DNA from: Collimonas sp. OK607
Lineage (GTDB): Bacteria > Pseudomonadota > Gammaproteobacteria > Burkholderiales > Burkholderiaceae_D
Direction of reading: 5' to 3'
Assembly (NCBI RefSeq): GCF_900111995.1
Contig: NZ_FOKF01000036.1
Coordinates: 1-48,347, forward strand
Length of the DNA stretch: 48,347 nt
The first letter of the stretch is position 1. Every line of letters begins with the position of its first letter. A program made the position numbers and the translations under genes. The notes beneath the pieces are model-generated. The model searched no databases. It was not told the DNA's origin and saw only the letters and a list, made by a program, of their open reading frames with translations. This document shows, piece after piece, positions 48,016-48,347 of this stretch.

Positions 48016-48347
48016 TGAGCTTCCCCTGAAATTTAGTCTTCCACGGGTGACGTAAAATAACGTTACTTTGGAAGAAGCGGAAATGAAGAAAATACCAAAA
48101 CAGGCATACACGACCGAGTTCAAAGAGCTTGCCGTCAAACGGGTGGCTGACGGGCAGGCAATTTCGCTGGTGGTCAAGGAGCTAGGCTTGAGTGACCAGA
48201 CGTTGCGCAACTGGATCAAGGCCGCCGCGGTAGGTGAGCTCAAAGGTGCCGGTAGCAAGGTGGTCACGCCGGAAGCGATGGAGTTGTCCCGTCTGCGAGC
48301 TGAGGTCGCTCGCCTGAAACGGGAGAACGAAATCATAAAAAAAGCAG
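48016..48347 (+). mobile_element. IS3-type insertion sequence, left-hand part
   Basis: An IS3-family element enters the window on the right. Its transposase OrfA starts at 48083. The likely outer tip is TGAGCTTCCCCTGAAATTTA at 48016: IS3-family ends usually start TG and have a CCC run a few bases in. The tip is inferred, as the other end is outside. The element is truncated only by the window edge. Confidence 0.65.
48083..48347 (+). CDS. IS3 family transposase OrfA (partial)
   Basis: This is the first 88 residues of the small DNA-binding subunit of an IS3 transposase. It reads AYTTEFKELAVKRVADGQA then SLVVKELGLSDQTLRNWIKA, a helix-turn-helix of the Tnp_1 type, followed by the leucine-zipper-like SRLRAEVARLKRENEIIKKA, which is typical for IS3 OrfA. 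The A7 run in the last codons seen is where IS3 elements shift frame by -1 into OrfB, although the main shift site would lie outside the window. The right part is missing because of the window edge. Confidence 0.93.
   Translation, partial: MKKIPKQAYTTEFKELAVKRVADGQAISLVVKELGLSDQTLRNWIKAAAVGELKGAGSKVVTPEAMELSRLRAEVARLKRENEIIKKA

Noticed and set aside
1-48347. CRISPR arrays, tRNA, rRNA, riboswitches and replication origins
   Set aside because: I looked for regular repeat-spacer units, clover-leaf arms with CCA ends, rRNA core sequences, long conserved leaders and DnaA-box clusters and saw none. A dedicated search could still find small RNAs.

Overview
The window looks like chromosome of a betaproteobacterium of the order Burkholderiales. 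This is inferred from an acdR/acdS pair of the Burkholderia type, a homodimeric AceE-type E1 enzyme, dense LysR, Lrp and TetR regulators and moderate to high G+C. Oxalobacteraceae such as Collimonas or Herbaspirillum would fit, but the sequence alone does not fix the genus. Both ends lie in insertion sequences: the tail of an IS66-type element on the left, which has broken a gene for an exported protein, and the start of an IS3-type element on the right. No rRNA, tRNA or CRISPR array was seen.

Left part (about 0.5-10.8 kb, accessory in character). A TetR gene, an SDR, an Old Yellow Enzyme (NemA-like), a small membrane protein and a quinone-oxidoreductase-like MDR all read leftward. Two nearly identical palindromes mark the TetR start and the SDR promoter, so this is probably an electrophile or quinone response operon. 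A second TetR reads rightward ahead of an MFS exporter, an SDR, a SnoaL-like protein and an ACT-domain protein. It has its own matched pair of palindromes, one inside its own promoter and one ahead of the exporter. A lipoprotein glycerophosphodiesterase ends this part.

Middle part (about 11-35 kb). This is a nitrogen-scavenging block: a Tat-exported amidase; an orphan amino-acid-binding protein with a VOC protein and a divergent LysR; a seven-gene peptide ABC transporter operon carrying two M20 peptidases; ACC deaminase (acdS) with its divergent Lrp regulator (acdR); and an operon of MFS transporter, amidase and D-amino-acid-dehydrogenase-like flavoenzyme. The LysR regulators of the peptide operon and of the MFS-amidase-oxidase operon are close paralogues, and a similar motif lies in both divergent promoter regions, so the two operons may be co-regulated. 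Next comes an Lrp regulator divergent from an E1 (AceE/MdeB-like) dehydrogenase. Because ACC deaminase releases 2-oxobutyrate, this E1 is a candidate for the next step, to propionyl-CoA.

Right part (35-48 kb). This holds a hotdog thioesterase, an SsuABC/TauABC-type transporter divergent from a TctD/TctE-type two-component system, a bacterioferritin-like protein, a PEBP-family protein, a large secreted protein of unknown function, a divergent proline-dehydrogenase homologue with altered active-site positions, a seven-TM histidine kinase resembling quorum-sensing kinases, and a hotdog thioesterase of the enediyne type. Family calls rest on motifs read by eye; no database search was possible.
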